64,000 nt of DNA, taken from Kryptolebias marmoratus. Its lineage: Eukaryota > Chordata > Actinopteri > Cyprinodontiformes > Rivulidae. This document shows, in pieces, positions 1-11,802 of this stretch. The position numbers and the translations under genes are program-made. Under the pieces are notes generated by a model. It had not been told where the DNA came from. It did not search any database and worked only from the letters and a program-made list of their open reading frames with translations. The stretch is taken from the NCBI RefSeq assembly GCF_001649575.2, contig NC_051437.1:12510391-12574390 (forward strand), written 5' to 3'. Each line of letters opens with the position of its first letter. Position 1 is the first letter of the stretch.

Positions 1-161
1 CCTCCGACTAAAACCTCCCCTCTGCACTGCTGGCGGATCGATCCCACTCCTCCCCCGCTTCAGACATCAAAAGGCTATCAGGCCCGGTCGCTAATCAATC
101 GGAACAAATGGCTTCTTTTGAAAGCATAAAAGAAAAGGAAACGCCTCGTGACGAGTTTTGA

Positions 162-404
162 CGTTCCACCGCCGGGCTGTGCGGTGATAAGAGCTGGTAT
201 TACGCATCGACGGAGCCAGGCGCCGATGATCTGCCCCCGGGGGAGCTCACGGTGGCCCGCTCTGAGCGGGACCGGGTCGATGAGCCCGTCGATCCGGAGC
301 GAGCTGCTGCAGAGGACGACCGGCCGGAGAGCGGGAGAGGGAAGCGAGAGGACAAACCCCCTGCCCCGGTCTTACAGCGTCCGGGTCACGTTAGCGTAAA
401 AACT
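162..404 (+). CDS. Weak candidate internal exon, acidic and arginine-rich, unrecognised
   Basis: A plus-strand frame is open from just after a TGA at 159-161 to a TAA at 420-422. It has coding-like, GC-ending codons and a disordered charged composition (for example ELTVARSERDRVDEPVDPER). A GTAAGA donor-like site follows codon 404. Against it, there is no in-frame ATG and no good polypyrimidine acceptor at the left. The opposite strand has a well-formed acceptor-like sequence in the same place (about 405-424), which makes strand assignment doubtful. No family is recognised. It may be a GC-rich chance frame. Confidence 0.18.
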
Positions 405-644
405 GTAAGAGAAGATTATTAACATGACTGGAGCTCCGATATCAGAGCGTGAGCTGGTGGTAATGTGTGTGAAGGACAGATCTGAGAGGATGTGTTGGAA
501 AAGTTCACCCCCTGGTGGTGGATCGAAGACGCTTCAGTGCTCTAAAAGCCGAGGAGCCGAGGAGCCAGCTGAACGAGGACTCTCAACACGGTTGGTGGTT
601 TCCTCAGACTTCATCAGCACATAACCCAATCATTTCTTCTTCAG

Positions 645-708
645 AGAGAGACACGCTGCCGAGCTGCAGAGGCTGCCGCCGCAGCTTTTTCCTAACTCCA
701 TTCTGGAG
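645..708 (+). CDS. Weak candidate internal exon, 21 codons
   Basis: A pyrimidine-rich acceptor (CATTTCTTCTTCAG, ending at 644) and a donor-like CTGGAG|GTAATA (708/709) bracket 64 nt. One frame reads ERHAAELQRLPPQLFPNSIL followed by E, entering in phase 1 and leaving in phase 0. The composition looks protein-like, but the exon is tiny, the family is not recognised, and the acceptor has several competing AGs. With an AG at 647-648 it would be in phase with the candidate at 162-404. Expressed-sequence evidence would be needed to accept it. Confidence 0.18.
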
Positions 709-1059
709 GTAATATTGTTTCACAGACGAGCACGTCTTAGGCGGAAGTTGGGGAGAGCGTTCGTGGCGGGACGACGAGCTCGCGCACGCTACGAGGTACA
801 AGCTGTGCAGCTGTCGGCCTGAAAGCAGCCGAGCCGAACAGACAGGAGAAAGAGAGGAGACGAAGCCGGGATGAAATGACAGGCATTTCTTCAAGGGATG
901 CATGTTGCCCCGCCGCCATGTTCGAGACGAAGACCGTCCAATGATGGGAAGGGAGGGAGGTAATGTAAACGACAACATGCTCGATTTCAAAAGACGTATT
1001 AACGCTCAGAGCGAGCGCTTTTAGGAGGACTCCCGGCTACTGCCGCGTCAAGCTTTAGC

Positions 1060-1225
1060 TCCGCGTCTGTAAACTGGCAGCCATTTTTGTGCTGGACGAG
1101 CTGTGGCGACCATCTTGAATCGTGATGACTTCATACAGGAAGTCCAATGGTTTCTTTCCAGGAGTCCCATTAAAATCTGCTCCGTGGTTCATGGGATAAT
1201 TGCTAAAAACTAAAGTTAAAAAAAA
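1060..1225 (-). repeat. GATGGCCGCC-family repeat, copy 1 (partial)
   Basis: It contains TGTGGCGACCATCTTGAATC, then a degraded CAGGAGTCCCATTAAAATCTG and GGTTCATGGGATAATTGCTA. This order corresponds to the minus-strand form of the family described at 56640. Only the part from the core towards the TTAGCAAAATATCTCATGAA end is clear. Confidence 0.6.
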
Positions 1226-1472
1226 AAAAAAGTTGAAAAGGTGAGATAACGTGCTTGCTGATAGCTAGTTGTGGGCTCCCATTACGTAACGTTGCAGCTG
1301 ATAACAACTTCCTCACGTCCATCTTTTTTCATGCCTGAGGAACTAAATGTTCTGGAGATGCATCCACTTCCCCTGCGCCGCCACTCCCGACGCTGCTGCT
1401 GGCAAACGCAGGGGCTCATTATGGGCCGGTGGAAAACCACGAACGCATCAGCGAGAGCTTCTCCCCTGGAGG

Positions 1473-1496
1473 GTGTGTGTGTGTGTGTGTGTGTGT
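1473..1496 (+). repeat. GT microsatellite
   Basis: Twelve uninterrupted GT dinucleotides. An AAC microsatellite follows at about 1701-1725. Confidence 0.97.
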
Positions 1497-3953
1497 AAAG
1501 TTTTACTCTGCGAGACGCGGGCCTGCCGCTCCCCGCTGGTTGGGCCATCTTTCCACATGACTGAGTCGGCTCCAGCTGCAAACGTTCACCTGAGAGCGCC
1601 AGACCTCGCACGTCCAGCTGCCTTCAGGTCGCTCCCCCCCCCGAGGCGGAGGAAGCTTTGTGCCATTTCGGCAAAAAGCCAAAGTGTTGTCTAAGCAGAA
1701 AAACAACAACAACAACAACAACAAAAAGGGAAGCGGCTGTGCTTATTTTTCACCTAACGAGCCAAAACCCACCATCGCTTTTCTCAGCGTATGTTTTTTT
1801 TTATTTTTGCTTTGTTCAAATGCTTATTGATGAGGCAGGAGGAAAAAAAGGAAGGCGTGAAGGTGCTGCTAATGTCAGAAACAAAAACAACAAAATAAAA
1901 TCAATCAGGCAGTGCTTCACAGAGTCCTTGGCTGCGCTTTAATAAAGCTCATTTTGCAGCGTGACAGCTGGCGTTTGATAGAGTGGAAAGTCGCTGCCGG
2001 TATCAAGCTCACGACAAACAGAGGAGGAATCGTCCTGAGAGCTCCCGTCCCTTGATCTCATGCGCGTTGGACGCCGGCCCGCGGTCCGCTGCCGTCTTAC
2101 GCAATCGGGGGCCTGCCGCGCCTGCCGCTATCTGTGCTCACAGGGGGAGGAGCGCACCGCCGGTGCGTTACAAGCTCCTGTGACGCAGTCTCCTTTTCAC
2201 CGGCGCTGGCGTCACTTAAACAGGAGCAGCGCGGTTGAAACGCCTCAGCCCCGATTGGAGAAGGAAACAAATAAAGAAGGGACGCTCCAGCTACGACGGG
2301 CTTCAGACACCGACGCCCTCTGAGAATCCGTGACATTATCCCAGTGAAGGGCACGAGGCCCGCCGATGTCTAAAAGCCACTTTCTGCTTCGGTGCTGATT
2401 GTAGGAATGCATAAACGTTTGAGCGATATCATGGATAACAAGAGTGAGGCTATTACTAGAAGACAATTTTATGATTCTGTGCATCATTTTGGTTTATACT
2501 AGTTGATGCAACTGGACAGTCGAGTTGCTTTAAAGTGTCTCCAGATCACAATGACTACAGCGTTTTTACATAAGCAATTTATGGGCTGGAGGATGAACAT
2601 TTCTCTAAATGTTTCAGAGACTGATTTAAACCATAGACCTCCTGAAGGTTCTTATAAAATAATGAATTTGATCGCCTTTCATTCAAATTCAGGAGCTGAG
2701 CGACTGGATGGTTTCGCGGGAAAAGCTGAACGTTCGTTAAATAGATGTGTCGTGACAGAGCCGCTGCATGATGGGCCATTTTAGGTTTGCTTCAGCCTGA
2801 AATCCTCAAACAGAACCACAGCAAGGAACGAACGAATGCAGATCACATATTAAACAAAGAAGAAAGGTTAACGGAAGAAGCATCGAGCGAACAAACAAGC
2901 AGATTTTAAAAAGACCCTGAAATGGAAAATCTGGATACATTTAAGACTAAGTGCTAAATTTTAGAGGATCAAATTTAAGACTTTTTTTATTGCTCTGCAG
3001 AAACTCTGGGGAAATAAAGCTTGTGGTGATGGTTTCTGTGTCTTTAAAACACGCACTGACCAAAATAAAGTTGGCACAGAAATAAAGGAAATGTGCGTTT
3101 GGTTGCCTGTTTCTTTGTTGTAACGATCCTTCTCGGCGATCGACCTCCTCCGGTTGGAAAGCCGGTTCATTTCACTTGAAATGGCGCTCAGCAGCAGAGC
3201 GCAGCAGAGATTTGGCGACTTTTTCACAGGCGCGACCCCAAAGACGCGACTCCGCTGCTTGGCGCGTTTTCCAAACGAACGTGGCGCCGTTTAAAGGGAA
3301 TAAAACGGGCTTTCCAATGCTATGAGACGGACTGCCAAGAACCGTTGTTACAATAAAGAAACCGAAGACAAATTTCCTGACTTTTTGTGCTAAGTTCATT
3401 TAATCACTGGGTATTTTAGCGACGCAGAGACATTTCGCCATCCCACAAAGGTTTCTGCAGGGTCATGTGAATATCCACTTATTGTGCTCCGTCTATTTAG
3501 AGGTACAAACCAACAAAACTCTTTGCTGGACACGTAGAAGCATACGAGGACAGCTTGTGTTCTTCTACCAGTCAGGGTAGCGAGGTGTAGTGCCCTTTAA
3601 AAGGTTGAACAGACCCCAGAGCACCTCTCCTCTCCCGGCCCTGCAGAGCTGAAGGGGAAAATCGAAACGGGCGTTCGGAGAAACCGATGTTCTCCTCACG
3701 TCGAGAGCATCGGTGACAGACAGGAGAACCCGCGCCCGGGGGGTCTCGATCCACCACGCGTCTCGCCCGTCCCGCAGCAGGCCGGCGTTTCGCCCGAGGC
3801 GCCACCCGCTGCGAGATCGCTCATTTGAGTGAGTCGCGTGACTCGGCGCGGCTGAAGCCTCTCCTGAAGAGAAGCAGCGAGGGAAACAAGAAGTGCGCCG
3901 CTATCTCAAACCACAGATGGGATCGGATGTCTGTCTGCCTGCCGTGCAGCTGT

Positions 3954-3982
3954 AAAATAAATAAATAAATAAATAAATAAAA
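3954..3982 (+). repeat. AAAT microsatellite
   Basis: About seven AAAT tetranucleotides in a row, beside a GC-rich patch at 3690-3860. Confidence 0.95.
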
Positions 3983-5709
3983 GAAAACAAGAACATTTTT
4001 GGGGAGATTCCAAAGGGGGCGCCGACGTCAGCTTTATCAAATCTAAGCCAGGAAATAATATAAGATATATGAAAAGCAACCAGGATCAAATAAATGTTAA
4101 AGCTGCTTCAAGTCGCTCAATATAGTCACCATGGTAACCAAACACCAGCATGTCGCTCCCTGACAGCAAATTTCCTACCAAGGCAGACAAAAACAGCCTA
4201 AAAGGTAAGCGTCAAACAAATGGGCGCCGTGAGAAAACTATAAGTCATATCTTAAAAATCCTCAAACCGTGAGCAGCAGAAGACTGATTGGATGTACGCT
4301 TGGGTGTGTGCTCTCTGCACTCTGAGGGGATTTGAGAGAGAACCTCAGGTCCTACAGGAGTGAGAGACACGTCGGGTGAAAGAAGAGAAAAACGCCAACG
4401 TTTTGATGTATGACACATAAATGGGAGCAGGAAGTTGGTCTGTGTTGTCATCAACTACAAATTCAAAGGAAAAATCGTAAAAATGAACTACAATTGTTTA
4501 AAAACCGTTCAAGATATCTGTTAGATAAAGTCCAGCTTTCCTGTGAGCCGTTTAAACCCTGACCCATGATGCTTCTGTGAGGTACACCTGAGCCGTAGAG
4601 CTCCGAGGAGGGCTGGCTCTTCTCACCCACCGTTGTGGACGTCGCAGGTTTCCTCATCAGCTACCAGGAGTCAGAGCGAACCATTTCCCACACGGCCGAC
4701 ACATTCCAACGAGTGCTTTCACACTGGCACCTTTAAGAGCTTTTCTGACTGGTGCGAGCTGTAAAATCCTCCTTCAAGTGTTACAGCAGAAGAACCCGAG
4801 AACGGGACGAGCGCGCCGGTGCGTTAATGCGTGCGGCGCAGGAGAGGCTGGAGCCCGTCGGAAGGCGGCGGCAGCAGAGACCCTTGAATGCCTCACGCTC
4901 GTTAAGATGACTGATCCTCGTGTGTTATGACACGACGGGGTAACTCAGTCTGTCTTTAAGCATCAGCTGGTAAGGGGATCTGTGTGCATGTTCCAGAGCA
5001 GTGATGCAGACCTGCTTTCCTAGAAAAACAAAAACACATCTGAATGTGCCTCTGCAGGCAAACGAGGCAGGCACAAGCGTGTCCTGCCATCAGTCACGGC
5101 GAGGATAGAGGCCAAGCTGACGTGAATATGAGCATTTTACGTAACAACGTTTGCCAGCCTTGCAGCTTTACTTGCGGAGAAATGCAAGCTCGGCACAAAG
5201 CGGCCGTGTGTGTGTGGGGTTTGATTCATCGCCAGCCCCGAATAATAGCTTACACCCAGCCGCATTTTACGCACAAACAAGCAGGCACACTAGCAGCGCC
5301 ACATACACATCGTTACCGATCACGCACGGGTGCACAGTCCCACCCACAAAAATACAGCAGCAGCTCGGGGGGAGCTCATGTGGCCAGTACGAGCTGTCAC
5401 AGCATCATCCACAGATGAGTCATTTCTCCCAGCCAGCACAGGCTCGAAATACGCATCCCTCACATGACTCTGTTGTGATCGCGGCCCGAACGGCGGCTTT
5501 GCACGTACAAAGCAAACCCGGGGGTGTTATGGCTTTACGTGAGAATTGTCGTGTTTGGCGAAACGGGAGCGCTGCGGCTGGCAGCCCCTCCCCAGGAGGC
5601 AGACGTTGTTTACAGAGGGCACGGGAAGAGAACAAAACAGAGGACACGGCAAGGTCTGGAAGCCGTAGGTGACTCAGCGCGGTCGGCGCCGTGTTCACCC
5701 CCCCCCCCC

Positions 5710-5815
5710 NNNNNNNNNNNNNNNNNNNNNNNNNNNNNNNNNNNNNNNNNNNNNNNNNNNNNNNNNNNNNNNNNNNNNNNNNNNNNNNNNNNNNNNNNNN
5801 NNNNNNNNNNNNNNN
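5710..5815. other. Assembly gap flanked by C runs
   Basis: 106 N bases lie between nine Cs or more on the left and eleven Cs on the right. The true length is unknown. It falls about 110 bp beyond the candidate exon donor at 5927. Confidence 0.99.
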
Positions 5816-5926
5816 CCCCCCCCCCCAACACCCTCCACCGACGCCCACTTACTCGACTGCCGCGCGTCTCTCTGTGAATGGGCGCTGTGCAGCGGGCGAG
5901 GCGCCGATCCCTCGCTTCATACTCAC

Positions 5927-6045
5927 ATGTCGTAGAGCCGGTAACCCATGGCGGAGCCCGGTCTGCTCGGGTGGGACCCGGGGTCCCGCGTCCGCCGGGG
6001 GTCCGTGCTGCTCACCACGGCGCGCCACACGCTCGGCTTGTCCAT
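5927..6045 (-). CDS. Candidate first coding exon, 39 residues, possibly an alternative first exon
   Basis: On the minus strand an ATG at 6045 has A at -3 and G at +4, with an in-frame TAA five codons upstream (6060-6058). The frame reads MDKPSVWRAVVSSTDPRRTR then DPGSHPSRPGSAMGYRLYD. It ends at ACAT|GTGAGTATG (5927/5926), a strong donor, with exit phase 2. Upstream sequence is CpG-rich to about 6115. I do not recognise the peptide. Strand and phase equal those of the IQSEC-family exon at 58 kb, and genes of that family use alternative N-termini, so an alternative first exon is a reasonable inference. It could instead start an unrelated nested gene or be chance. Another ATG in the same frame (giving MGYRLYD) lies near the end. 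A sequencing gap lies just downstream in the presumed intron. Confidence 0.42.
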
Positions 6046-6145
6046 GCTGCGGTCTGGTTACACGGGACGCGATGGAGGGACGCACACGGGCTGACTCGCG
6101 CTCTCACTCTCTCCCCTCCCTGTCAAAAACATGGGCTGCCACAGA

Positions 6146-6148
<3 letters not shown>

Positions 6149-6187
<39 letters not shown>
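6149..6187 (+). repeat. GT microsatellite
   Basis: Nineteen or more GT dinucleotides, about 100 bp upstream of the candidate minus-strand start codon at 6045. It could influence promoter structure there. Confidence 0.97.
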
Positions 6188-6188
<1 letters not shown>

Positions 6189-6604
6189 TGTAACGTGGAG
6201 CATCCAAGAGGCTGGCAGCTGGTAGGGAGGAGGATGATGTGGGGAGGGAAGGAGGGGAGGGCTGATAACAGAGAAGGAGGGTGGGGATGTGCAGCTCAGT
6301 AACTAAAGGAGCCGTCTGGTAAACAGCTTTTGTTCGTAAAGGATGATTCTTAGCTGTTCACAGGTAGGAGTGTCGGGGCATGAATAAATCCACAAAGAGA
6401 CGAGCTGCAGGGCAGCTAAAGGGAGGGTTCCTGGGATTATACCGCCGCTCCAACACACACACAGGCATCTGCAGGCGCCTCTCTCCTCCCTCTTCTCCGC
6501 TCTCGGTAGTACAGTCCTCATCAGGGCCGTTCGATTGGCTCCTTGGTCTCCATAGAAACAAGAGGATGTGTCAGAGGTAGGGCTCATTATCATGCCTTCT
6601 CTTT

Positions 6605-6624
6605 CCTCCCTCCCTCCCTCCCTC

Positions 6625-6656
<32 letters not shown>

Positions 6657-6657
6657 C
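6605..6657 (+). repeat. CCCT run followed by a long T homopolymer
   Basis: Six CCCT-type tetramers are followed by about 26 Ts. The frames reading poly-Phe or poly-Lys here are artefacts. Confidence 0.95.
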
Positions 6658-6934
6658 AGGCCCTCTTTCCCCTCATGCATCATTTTCCCTTTCCTCCCCT
6701 CGCATCCTCCTCTCCGCTGGAATCGGCGCCCGTTTCTACGAAAAGGGTCCTTAAAAACACGTGAGGCTTTTCAGCTGCGGCGATGACACGCAGATATGGA
6801 TGCCTCCCTGATTCGCTTATTCCGTCTCAATCAGCCGAAGGCCCGGCGTTCCTTGAAAGGAACGCGTTATCGCTCGAGATCTGACGCTGAGAATCTCACA
6901 CCGTCTCCCATGATCTGTTAGCACTTCGGTCGTG

Positions 6935-7110
6935 TGTTGTGATAGACTCTCAGCTACTACCACACCAAGTTTCTGGACGTTTTGACTGAGTTATACCTAT
7001 TTTTTTAAGTTCCTTAGCCGTGGCAACCATCTTAAATCCAGCTCAGCTGTAGATGCCAACCCAATGAATACGTTCTCAAAGGTTCGTTAAAACCCGATGT
7101 ATCCTGAAAA
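6935..7110 (-). repeat. GATGGCCGCC-family repeat, copy 2
   Basis: ACTCTCAGCTACTACCACAC and CAAGTTTCTGG are followed by CCGTGGCAACCATCTTAAAT and a degraded remainder. The first block is the complement of GTGGTAGTAGCTGAGAGT in plus-strand copies. Confidence 0.6.
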
Positions 7111-7554
7111 GGGTACACACACTCACACACCGACACAGGCGAAAACATAAACGCCCTTTCTTCTTCGACGGCAGGCAATAAATAAAACACTACAGAGCAA
7201 ATAAAAACAAACTAGGAGATTATTCCTGTTTGAATGCTTCATTTCTTTACTGTTCCTCCAGTCCCTAACTAAGACGGTCATGGCTTGCACAGATGTTGCA
7301 TCATAAACCGAATGATGGCGAAACCAAAGGAGAAGTGTGAAATATAAAGAAGCATTAGAGCAACAGAGTTGGGGAGTTTCATATAATTCTGAGGGAAATT
7401 CGGGGCCGCGTGGACTGCGTGGACCTCCAGGTGCGCCGCTCTGTGCCGCTGTGCTTAAATACAGGCGGAGCTGTTGTTGATGCTCCCGCCAGGTAACAGC
7501 GTCCAAAACAAGACGGTCGTCAGGCAGGAGGAGGAAAAGCAGAGCGCTCTCTCT

Positions 7555-8360
7555 CTCACACACACACACACACACCGACGGCTGCCTGCTCCCAGGAGAG
7601 GACAGGTTTCATTCGACGCAGCGGCGTGCGGCTCTGAACACGTCCTGAGAGCTGATGAAGATGAAAACTGTCACGTCTTTGTCTTCTTGTTGGTTAATGA
7701 GCTCGTAGAGCGCCGTCACATCTAACAGAGACTGCGTCCGACGTGTAATTGCAACGGACTGTAATCGTCGAGCGTAGGTGCTCGTTCTGCGGGGCTCTGA
7801 CACACTGATTATGGAGTCCTGTGTGATTTGTCAACACACACACACACACACACACATCCCATCAGGTCCCATTACATCCAAATCAGGCTTAACGTTTATA
7901 TAAAATGACTGCGCGCTCCGAGCGTTGCAGCCTCTGACTGGCGGTGCTTCGCACTCTTTAACCATTTCGCTCCTCTCGAGCTCGATGACAGTTCATTAGC
8001 AAGGAGCTCCTGTATGTAAGAAAAAAAAAAAAAAAGGTCAAGAACAATTCCGCCGAAGATGACAAGTTTCCTGCCAATTTGTGCGGGCTGGAAGTGTTCG
8101 GTGAACGTGTGAGGAGGAGGAGGAGTGCGCACAGGAGACAAAAGGTTGTCGGAGAACAGTCTTTTTTTTTTTTTTTTTTTTTACAGGAGTGCCGCTCTGT
8201 TCTACATCTACTGTCTGAAAACTCAGAGTTTCACAGCTGGGGGGGGGGAGCGCAGACGGAGGGCAGAACTTTAACTTACAGCTCGGGTTTCTGGTGTAGG
8301 ACAGCCTCGGTTCTGTTCACGCATTATCCCAACGTCACACACACACACACACACTCGAGT
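7555..8360 (+). repeat. Cluster of CA microsatellites and A/T homopolymers
   Basis: CA runs at about 7557-7576, 7835-7855 and 8337-8354, and A or T runs at about 8020-8035 and 8160-8182, within 800 bp of otherwise unremarkable sequence. Confidence 0.9.
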
Positions 8361-10980
8361 CTCCTGTACCTTTGGGTCTGGTTTTCTTACACTGAGTGAA
8401 TGTAAACAGCAGCTGATTTAGTTTCAAAATCACTACTACGCCACTTTTTTCCGCATTCATACATTTTATTGTCCCGCACTAATCAGAATAAACAGCATTA
8501 TTTCGTTTTAATTTCTCTGTGCTGATGAATGATGGACCTTTAACCCTCATATCGTCTCATTACGATATAATCCAGGCTCTGTTTGTGGTTTGAATTATCT
8601 CAGGTCATGAAAAACTGGAAAGGAAATAAAAAGCATAGATCCGAGGGGGCAAACCTTCCTTATTTGCTTATTTGTCGTAAGTTTGCGTGCTTAGACGACG
8701 TTAAAGCAACTTGTGCGACTGAAAAACCGAAGCGCTCAAATGTTGCATCGGGTCGGAGCAAAGCGGCGGCAAACTACGGTGCAACCTCCGCCGTGCTTTA
8801 CCATTAAAGGGGGAGTGGGAAAACTCTGAAGTTGGTTCCTGTAGTCTTTAGGAGCATCCTCCACAAAAAAAAAAAAAAAAAAATGAGTGTCTTTAATGTT
8901 TTCTGTTTAGGTTTAATAAAGATTATTTATGGAGGAAAATAAAGTTCGGTGAGATCAAATATTTTAAATAATTGTCCCCAGGTACATCAAGTTTTGTTTG
9001 TGCTTTTTCTTGTCGTGTCTGTTTATCATGTTCTTTTACATTTGACAAACAGTTTTCATACTATTATTACAGGAAAATGAGTCCTAATAGCTCCTAACCA
9101 TCAGAGTGACTCATAATCTCACACCAGAGTTGAGACAATTAACCTTTGAGTCAAGAAGTACGGAGCGCCCTCAGTTCTGATCAGAACTGATTAAGCAGTA
9201 AAGTGTTATTTTTATGCTTAAGAGGCTCAAAATCTTCCACTTTCTTAATGTTTTTTTTAAATATAATCTGCCAAAAGAATCTATTCTTGTGACAAAAGCT
9301 TAGTCCCTTTGGTTGCACGTTTTGGAAAACCAGACACCTGAAGGAGTCAGAGAGCCGCCTTGCGTTCAACGCTTCATCAGTTTGTACGTGTTGAAACCCT
9401 GACAAGTTTCTCAGCCGTCGGAGACGGAGACGCGCCGCCGAAGGTTGCAAACGGCTGGACTTCCCAGGACTGATTCACCGCTCTGTCACCGCTGAGGTGC
9501 GATCTGTTCGGCCTTTACTTGGAGCCTCTGAGTGTCCTTGTCCTCCACCGGAACCAAAGTTTTAGTCCCGAACTTGAGATGAGACCTCAGCCCCGCTTCG
9601 AACGTGTCCAGAGCAGAAAGAAAGAGAAAAAGACAGGAGGAGGAGGAGGAGGAGGAGGAAGGCATTTTCAAAGCACTTCAAGCTGCAGACCACAAGATGG
9701 CAGTGCATCATCTCCTGTGCGGCAGGAAGAGCACCATGTTTTATTAATGCGGCGATCCTCTCGTCAAGCCTCATGACATTAACCGGAGGAGGCGAAGGCA
9801 ACAAGAAGCAAACGTGTTTGTAGATTTTTAAATAAAGGTTTGTAGGGTTCCAGCTCCCAGGAACAAACATGACGTGTTAATAAGCATCCTAACGACATGC
9901 TTCAGTTAAAATAAAATAAAAAGCTATTTTTCTCCTGTAGTTGTTTCAGCTCAGCTATCTCTTACTTCCTCTGATTAAAAAGCACACTCCGTGCTTTTCT
10001 TTCCAGGAACTATTTTACTAACCTGCCCAGTAATGGTGCAAACAGCTGGGGGGGAAAAAATAAATAAATCCTCCCCTCCCCTGCAGAGAGCGACCCCTCC
10101 CTCCTCCCTCCCTCTCCAAGCCGGCTCTGAGGCCGAGTTTTCCTGCTGCTCTCCGTGTTCCAGCGGCTCTCCGCCTCGCTGGCAGAGGGCTCGGCGCTTC
10201 GCGAAGGCTCCTTCTGTCGCGGGCTTGGCCTCGAGCCTGAGCAGATCAGAAGTGGGAGAAAGAGCCGCCTCTCTCCGCCCGACCGTAAACCACCGACAGG
10301 ACCGTGACCTCTCGGGCCTCAGCTGAGGCCGCTTTGCTGCTGCCACGCAGATAAACTGAGGTCAGGAGCACGGGCGACCCCGCAGGCTCACATCAGCGGT
10401 GGAAAATGTCCTTATATAAGCAAACCAATCACATCACCAGGACTATTTTGAGTAAAACTCACAGACTGAGAAAACAGTAATATATCACTCTGTGTCACAC
10501 CATCAAATGTTTGATTCTGAAGCAGAAAATGTGGCTGTTTTTCTCCTTTTTGTCTTGTTTAAGCCAACGCAGCCCGAGGGTTCGATCTGAGCCGAATACA
10601 CACTCAGACGTCGCACCATACATGAGGAATGGTGAAATGGTAATATTCGGTGAACACGGACATATTTCCTTGTATTCACTGTCACCATCTTCACCGGGCC
10701 TCTCTGGAAGAACGCACGATGTGTCCTCAATGCTTCCTTCCTGGTTAGTCAACGAAAAACACCAAAATAAATGAAATTTTATGCAGAAAAACTTCAAAAA
10801 CAAGAAACGAGCTACAATCGGACCGAAGATGACAACACTTCAGGAGTGGTGCAGCACTATTTTTTTAATGGGAATTATGCAGAGTATGTTATTATTTGGA
10901 CAGCACTGAGCTCAAAGTGAAATGTCCCCGAGGGGACAAACTGAACTGCTTATTGTAGATCATGGTATCATCATTTATCG

Positions 10981-11140
10981 TGGGGGTGGCACAGTGGTGC
11001 AGTGGTTAGAGCTGCTGCCTCCCAGCAAGAAGGTTGCAGGATCGTTTCCGGACCTGGGGCCTTTCTGGGTGGAGTTTGCATGTTCTCCCTGTGCACACGT
11101 GGGTTTACTCCGGGTACTCCGGTTTCCTCCCACAGACCTG
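10981..11140 (+). mobile_element. tRNA-like SINE-type repeat
   Basis: The sequence runs GGTGGCACAGTGGTGCAGTG, then CAAGAAGGTTGCAGGATCG, a tail reading GGAGTTTGCATGTTCTCCCT, and finally TTTCCTCCCACAGACCTG. This is a very common ray-finned fish interspersed repeat whose head resembles tRNA A and B boxes. It abuts a copy of the GATGGCCGCC repeat at 11155. The RNA-polymerase-III origin is family knowledge, not proven here. Confidence 0.7.
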
Positions 11141-11154
11141 TTTTGTGTTCCCTA

Positions 11155-11310
11155 ATGTCAGTCGCCTGTGGCGGCCATCTTGAATCACACTGACTCCGAA
11201 AGTTTCACAGTTGTAGGCGTACGCCCGATGATTACCTTCTGGGAGTTTAAAATCCAGTTAAAATCCACCCCGCGGTTCATGAGATATTTTGCTAACAGCT
11301 AGCTGTGAAG
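11155..11310 (-). repeat. GATGGCCGCC-family repeat, copy 3
   Basis: CTGTGGCGGCCATCTTGAAT is followed by CCGATGATTACCTTCTGGGA, GTTCATGAGATATTTTGCTA and ACAGCTAG. It starts within 15 bp of the end of the SINE-like repeat at 10981, so the two form a compound insertion. Confidence 0.7.
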
Positions 11311-11455
11311 GAGGAATCCAGTATCTGAGACAGAAACTCCGGCTGCTTTGATGAGTGAAGACAAGACCCAACTCTAAACTCCCCTCCCTCCCGCCACCCA
11401 GACTCTAATCTTGCTGTCATCTGCAGGTTGACATGCTGCCACTTACTCACAGGAT

Positions 11456-11480
11456 CACACACACACACACACACACACAT
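11456..11480 (+). repeat. CA microsatellite
   Basis: About eleven CA dinucleotides starting at ATCACACACAC. Confidence 0.95.
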
Positions 11481-11802
11481 GGATCAAACACCCAGCAGCA
11501 TCCTGTCAATAACCAGCTGCACAAACACAAATCCTTCTTCTTTATAAAAAAAAAATCAGCTGAGAGCAGCTGTTTGTCCTTTTCGATCTTGTTTCCTCGC
11601 TCCATCAGCTGATTCATGCCAGTCCTCCCCCCCTTCCCCCTCCTCCCCCCTCCCCGACCCGAGCAGCAGCAGCTCGGTGTTACGGAATTGCAAATAACCT
11701 CCCATCAGACTGCCAGGCAGATCTGATACGCTCAGAGGCTCTGATGCGTTAATATTGCAACGGAGCATGAAACCGATGAAAGGATAAGCTGGGGGGGGGG
11801 GG

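Larger units (their letters stand above)
1230..5700. other. Non-coding stretch, no gene seen
   Basis: It contains the microsatellites listed separately and two GC- and CpG-rich patches (about 2040-2180 and 3690-3860). The open frames here are under 175 codons, unrecognised, and lack consistent start and splice contexts. I see no known repeat family. It probably belongs to the long intron of the minus-strand gene. Confidence 0.6.
6190..10980. other. Non-coding stretch, no gene seen
   Basis: Apart from the repeat copy at 6935 and the simple repeats, it holds a GGA run at about 9637-9660 and a CpG-rich patch at about 10100-10340. In that patch two opposed frames overlap, as GC-rich DNA produces by chance. 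No exon with good start or splice signals was recognised. Confidence 0.55.

Noticed and set aside
5151..6188. Long frames crossing the gap at 5710-5815
   Set aside because: They depend on translating N bases and GT repeats; their length is not meaningful.
10981..11050. tRNA gene
   Set aside because: The A/B-box-like head cannot form a full cloverleaf by eye and continues into a known SINE-type repeat.
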